26,093 bases of DNA from a virus: positions 1 to 26,093 of IMG/VR virus record IMGVR_UViG_3300031227_004812. One strand, given 5' to 3'. Every line of letters starts with the position of its first letter. Position 1 is the first letter of the stretch. Below the pieces are notes generated by a model, which was not told the DNA's origin, did no database searches, and worked only from the letters and a program-made list of their open reading frames with translations. Below, piece after piece: positions 23,018 through 26,093 of this stretch. Made by a program: the position numbers and the translations under genes.

Positions 23018-24100
23018 ATGGAATTTATTAAAAAAATTATTGCTAGATTACTAGGCTATAAAGAGTCTGGATTATTACCACTATCACCAGATAAAAGAGA
23101 TTTAGAAATAGGTTCTATTTTTGATTTCTTTGGTGGGTATACTCCTAAGGATAAGGTAAAAGAGATAAAAACTATTTCAATCAAAGATCAAAAGAGATTA
23201 TCTAATTGTACCTTTCAATCTGCAACTGTTCAAAAAGAAGTAGATGAGGGAGTTATATTATCTGCTCGTTATTTAACTGCTAAGGCTTATCAATTAGGAT
23301 TATGTAAATGGCAAGGATATGCTGATATGAGAGTTAGTCAAGTTATATTACAGAAGTATGGATGTTGTGAAGAAAAAGATTGTCCTAGTAATTCAAATCT
23401 TTCATTTGGTGAATATGTAAAAGTTGATTTTGCTAGATTAGACAGACTAGCAGCAGAACATAAGTCTAAGAGTTTCTGGAAAGTTAATAACATAAATGAA
23501 TATTTAAAGGCTATAGATGAAGGACATATAGTTACTCTCGGTATTCCTTGGTACAGTGGATTTAATCAAAGAGGAGGATTTAGAAGTCCTTGGATTATAA
23601 AATATCTTAAAGGGTATTATGTAGGCGGTCATGCTATTACAGGTAAGGGATATAAAAACTCTGAAAGACTAAATATAACTCAAAATAGTTACTCAGGAGC
23701 TTGGGGTGATGGTGGAGATTTATATATCGACTATAAATTCCTAGATAAATATATCAGAGACTATGGAGCATTTGCTAACCTAGATATTGAATACAGCAAG
23801 GAGATTACATCTGAAGATATTATTACTAAGTACCAACTTCAAAATATCAGAGGTAATAAAAATGGAGCAATATATCTTATTTATCAAGGAAAGAAGTATG
23901 CTTACAAGAATGCTAGAGCTTTTATAGCCCGTAATGCAAAACCATACAGTTATAAAGATATGTTTATAATAGTTAAACAAGAAGTAATTGATAAAGTACC
24001 AAATGGAGGATTACTAACTGAGGATATGGGTCAGTATAAAGAGTTAGTGGCTAACCTTAAAGATCCTATAAATGATAACTTTAAAAAAGATGGAAAATAA
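23018..24100 (+). CDS. Papain-family (C1A) cysteine peptidase
   Basis: A 360-residue protein with a papain-like core. The oxyanion Gln58 and nucleophile Cys64 (DQKRLSNCTFQSA) are spaced exactly as Gln19 and Cys25 of papain. The His is in GGHAITGKGY (His205), and the Asn is in TQNSYSGAWGDGGDLYIDY (Asn223), matching the NSWGxxWGxxGY signature. A CC/C cluster (C116, C117, C122) suggests extra disulfide or metal sites. The last 100 residues (YLIYQGKKYAYKNARAFIAR) are a separate small domain. There is no clear signal peptide. Between two holin-like genes it may act in lysis, though a virion or anti-host protease role is equally possible. Confidence 0.8.
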   Translation: MEFIKKIIARLLGYKESGLLPLSPDKRDLEIGSIFDFFGGYTPKDKVKEIKTISIKDQKRLSNCTFQSATVQKEVDEGVILSARYLTAKAYQLGLCKWQGYADMRVSQVILQKYGCCEEKDCPSNSNLSFGEYVKVDFARLDRLAAEHKSKSFWKVNNINEYLKAIDEGHIVTLGIPWYSGFNQRGGFRSPWIIKYLKGYYVGGHAITGKGYKNSERLNITQNSYSGAWGDGGDLYIDYKFLDKYIRDYGAFANLDIEYSKEITSEDIITKYQLQNIRGNKNGAIYLIYQGKKYAYKNARAFIARNAKPYSYKDMFIIVKQEVIDKVPNGGLLTEDMGQYKELVANLKDPINDNFKKDGK

Positions 24101-24224
24101 AAGACAAAAATGTGAAATTTATTCACGAGTAGTAGGATACATTAGACCAGTTGATAGTTGGAACCCTGGTAAACAAAGTGAATACAAAGATAGAAAAGTA
24201 TTCAAAGTACAAGAAGATAAATAA
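24090..24224 (+). CDS. Free-standing NrdD-type glycyl radical domain
   Basis: A 44-residue protein, MENKRQKCEIYSRVVGYIRP then VDSWNPGKQSEYKDRKVFKVQEDK. This is the C-terminal end of anaerobic (class III) ribonucleotide reductase: the RVVGY loop carries the radical glycine (Gly16), followed by the conserved RPVxxWNxGKxxEFxxRK run. The rest of NrdD (over 500 residues) and its zinc CxxC pairs are absent. The gene overlaps the peptidase gene end by 11 bases and has its own stop, so it is not a cut-off end. By analogy with GrcA/YfiD, which replaces the broken radical domain of pyruvate formate-lyase, it could repair or complement a host or phage NrdD. It could also be a remnant. Confidence 0.75.
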   Translation: MENKRQKCEIYSRVVGYIRPVDSWNPGKQSEYKDRKVFKVQEDK

Positions 24225-24233
24225 CTTAAATAT

Positions 24234-24482
24234 ATGAAAAACTTAGCAATCAAGTATCCTATATTAGGAAGTTCTATTGATGCAACAAAGATTTCATTAA
24301 CTGTTAAATCTGCATTAGGTTTAATTGTTATAATCTTAGTTGGCTTAGGAGTTAATCAAGTTGATTTAACTGGTATCACAAATGATATTGTTAATGCTGT
24401 TGAATTAACACTTAAATTGGGAGCAGTATTAATATCTATCTACGGTGCTGGTAGAAAGCTACTGACTAAATACAAGAAATAG
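24234..24482 (+). CDS. Holin candidate with two membrane spans
   Basis: An 82-residue protein with hydrophobic segments at about 26-41 (SALGLIVIILVGLGV) and 56-72 (VELTLKLGAVLISIYGA), a short polar loop between them and a basic tail (GRKLLTKYKK). Size, two spans and charged C-terminus fit class II holins. It lies in the lysis-like block with the coiled-coil membrane protein and the peptidase. The N-terminal 20 residues (AIKYPILGSSIDATKISLTV) are amphipathic. It ends at a TAG just before a folded intergenic element. Confidence 0.6.
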   Translation: MKNLAIKYPILGSSIDATKISLTVKSALGLIVIILVGLGVNQVDLTGITNDIVNAVELTLKLGAVLISIYGAGRKLLTKYKK

Positions 24483-24493
24483 TTTCTTGCTTA

Positions 24494-24555
24494 CAGCCAC
24501 AATTGGAGTTTAAATTCTCTAACCCACTTCTTCCTTACCGAATGGTGGGTGGCTG
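24494..24555 (+). promoter_or_regulatory. Folded intergenic RNA, stacked helices
   Basis: CAGCCAC (24494-24500) pairs with GTGGCTG (24549-24555). Directly inside, CCAC (24524-24527) pairs with GTGG (24545-24548), so the two stems can stack, and TTC/GAA pairs within its loop. A GGAG/CTCT pairing is possible in the other arm. After the outer stem comes AAAATAATAAATTATTATAATAAT with no T-run. It separates the lysis block from the tail adaptor genes and may be a processing or regulatory structure. Confidence 0.45.
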
Positions 24556-24579
24556 AAAATAATAAATTATTATAATAAT

Positions 24580-25341
24580 ATGTCAATAAAGTATTCGGAT
24601 ATAACAAATGCAATAGGCGATAACATCAATGATCGCTACTTTATATCAACTCACAAAAATGAAACAAAGAGAGCTGTAAATAGAGCGCTTAGAGATGTTA
24701 ATAATGGTAGAGTGACTGATAACCCACGTGGCGCTCAAAAACGTCGTGTAGGCTATGATTTCCAGAGAGAAACTGTTGATTTAACCTATGTACTGGGAAC
24801 AGAAAGATATACTGTTTCTGATGTCATTACTCTATCTCAACTTAAATACATTGATAATGTATTAATTGATAGTGATGAAAATGTTAAATTCAATCAAAGA
24901 ACTGCTCAGTATTTTAGAAGAAGAAGGGGAGTAAATAAAAGCATAGAGAGAATGTGGGCTAATGAATTTGAGGGTGGTGATAGAGATATATTAATCTATA
25001 ACGCTGAAAGTAATACTCTAAACTTAATCTGGTATTCTAACTTTATGGTACTTGGCAGTGATGGTACTACTAGAAATGAAACATTTACTGGCAGTGATGA
25101 TACTGAAGAAAAACTATTAATGCAAGATACTTATTCTGATAGTGTGATTGATATTGCTAGTGCTTATCTAATTAAGCAGGATAGAACAGAGGTAAGCACT
25201 GGTCCTAGTAATCTATTAATTCAAGGTAGAAATACTTTAACTGATTTAATTAATTCCCATGGTAAGAGAGAAAAGAAACCAGTCGATGGTCCAGATATAA
25301 ATAGTGAATGGGGTAATTACGATGGTAATAGAAATAGATAA
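24580..25341 (+). CDS. Probable head-tail adaptor / tail tube protein A
   Basis: A 253-residue protein. The N-terminal helices (YSDITNAIGDNINDRYFIST and ETKRAVNRALRDVNNG) are followed by a beta region containing VLGTERYTVSDVITLSQLKY and ILIYNAESNTLNLIWYSNFM, then a helical end with a polar tail. This layout fits podovirus adaptor proteins of the T7 gp11/P22 gp4 kind that join portal and nozzle. Similarity is by general character and by its position before the nozzle-like gene, not by a firm signature. Confidence 0.5.
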   Translation: MSIKYSDITNAIGDNINDRYFISTHKNETKRAVNRALRDVNNGRVTDNPRGAQKRRVGYDFQRETVDLTYVLGTERYTVSDVITLSQLKYIDNVLIDSDENVKFNQRTAQYFRRRRGVNKSIERMWANEFEGGDRDILIYNAESNTLNLIWYSNFMVLGSDGTTRNETFTGSDDTEEKLLMQDTYSDSVIDIASAYLIKQDRTEVSTGPSNLLIQGRNTLTDLINSHGKREKKPVDGPDINSEWGNYDGNRNR

Positions 25342-25344
25342 TAT

Positions 25345-26093
25345 ATGAGAGAAGAAAGACAAAAGAATCCAATTGTAATTGATAAATGGCTGGGACTTCA
25401 TACCAGCTTACCTAGCTATTTAATTCCTGATTTTTATGTATCAGATGTTCTTAATATGAGCTTTGCTTCTATTGGTTATACTAATTCGTTTGAATTTTAT
25501 AGTCAGTTCCTAGACCATACAAGTACTCAGGCAGGGGAATTTTTAAGCTCTAGGACGTTTAAAAAGTCAGATGGTCAACAGATACCAATGTTAGTATTAG
25601 ATAAGCCTTCTAGCGCTGGATCTATCCTCTACTGGTATAATAGTGTAGCTAAGAAACTTGAAGTATTACTAGATGGTTTAACTGCTGCTAAAAGAATGGC
25701 TTTCTCTGGTAATGGCTTTAATACTGATACCCAAGATGGAATATTCTTCTGTAATGGTGTAGAAAACTATAGCTTCTGGAGTGGTGCTATAGGCACAATA
25801 GCGTCTAATACAGCAACTGTTATAACTCTAAACGCTTTAACTGGCTTTACTAGTGCAGAAGAGTTTGGTTTTCCTGCTAGTGGTACCGTTATAGTAGATG
25901 GCACAGAGTATTCATATAGTGGTCGTACGGGGCTAACCCTCACTGGATTAACTGCTTTACCAACCTTTACTGCTAATAGTGGTGTAGCTCAGGCTGCAGA
26001 CGATAGCACTCATAGCGCTGTAACTAAATGGGATATATTAACTGTCCAAGATGGTCGTGTAGTTGGAGCCAGAACCGATGGTATAATAGTTAG
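25345..26093 (+). CDS. Tail nozzle / stopper-like protein, 3' end cut by window
   Basis: The frame starts at ATG 25345 (three bases after the previous stop) and stays open for 249 codons plus two bases to the window edge. It begins MREERQKNPIVIDKWLGLHT, then shows a beta-rich series with an AAKRMAFSGNGFNTDTQDGI-like stretch and a final WDILTVQDGRVVGARTDGII. Repeated propeller-type strands with DGRVVGAxTDG are seen in podovirus tail nozzle (T7 gp12/P22 gp10-like) proteins. Partial; the length is unknown. Assignment moderate, from position and beta-propeller character. Confidence 0.55.
   Translation, partial: MREERQKNPIVIDKWLGLHTSLPSYLIPDFYVSDVLNMSFASIGYTNSFEFYSQFLDHTSTQAGEFLSSRTFKKSDGQQIPMLVLDKPSSAGSILYWYNSVAKKLEVLLDGLTAAKRMAFSGNGFNTDTQDGIFFCNGVENYSFWSGAIGTIASNTATVITLNALTGFTSAEEFGFPASGTVIVDGTEYSYSGRTGLTLTGLTALPTFTANSGVAQAADDSTHSAVTKWDILTVQDGRVVGARTDGIIV

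Noticed and set aside
1-26093. Recoding of TGA (as in Gracilibacteria or Mycoplasma codes)
   Set aside because: No long gene contains an in-frame TGA, and tryptophan and glycine use TGG and GGN. TGA is just rare as a stop, which fits the base composition.

Overview
The window looks like part of the genome of a tailed double-stranded DNA phage. All convincing genes are on the plus strand. The DNA is AT-rich, and 29 of the 30 open frames that end inside the window stop at TAA or TAG. The gene order (terminase small and large subunits, portal, scaffold, decoration protein, major capsid, fibres, lysis genes, head-tail adaptor, tail nozzle) is that of a virion-assembly operon, and the last two genes suggest a short-tailed (podovirus-like) particle. 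Almost no gene has a Shine-Dalgarno sequence. Starts sit instead in A/T-rich leaders such as AACAACAATATG. Together with fibre proteins in the style of secreted S74 proteins (repeated NATTTG and STSQLC motifs), this points, as an inference only, to a host in the Candidate Phyla Radiation/Patescibacteria. A Bacteroidota-like host is the main alternative.

Positions 1-1753 are a regulatory region. It carries a small gene for a zinc-binding protein, three further small genes, two perfect DnaA-box sequences, seven copies of a 10-bp motif (TAGTATATTA or a close variant) that often contains a stop codon, and two compact predicted RNAs in the gaps between motif copies. It ends with a strong extended -10 sigma70-type promoter (1431-1459), a possible 17-codon leader peptide, an intrinsic terminator (1526-1561) and a second switch-like set of competing hairpins (1670-1724). 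This could be the control point of the late operon.

Positions 1754-13594 hold packaging and head genes. Between the large terminase and the portal lie a co-chaperonin (GroES-like) and a chaperonin (GroEL-like), an unusual pair for a phage, placed where they would be made together with the capsid proteins. Positions 13657-22697 hold a small coupled gene, a fibre-associated coiled-coil protein, and two very long fibre proteins. Both fibres begin with apparent signal peptides, and the second ends in an S74 self-cleaving chaperone domain. Positions 22699-24482 look like a lysis module: a coiled-coil/membrane protein, a papain-family cysteine peptidase and a two-helix holin candidate. Within it, overlapping the peptidase gene, is a 44-residue protein that matches the glycyl-radical tail of anaerobic ribonucleotide reductase (NrdD) with no reductase attached. 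Positions 24580-26093 hold the adaptor and the truncated nozzle gene.

Several real-looking genes are only 29 to 44 codons long. Function calls for terminase, chaperonins, portal, capsid, S74 fibre, papain peptidase and the NrdD tail rest on visible motifs. Calls for scaffold, decoration, holin, adaptor and nozzle rest largely on position and general character.
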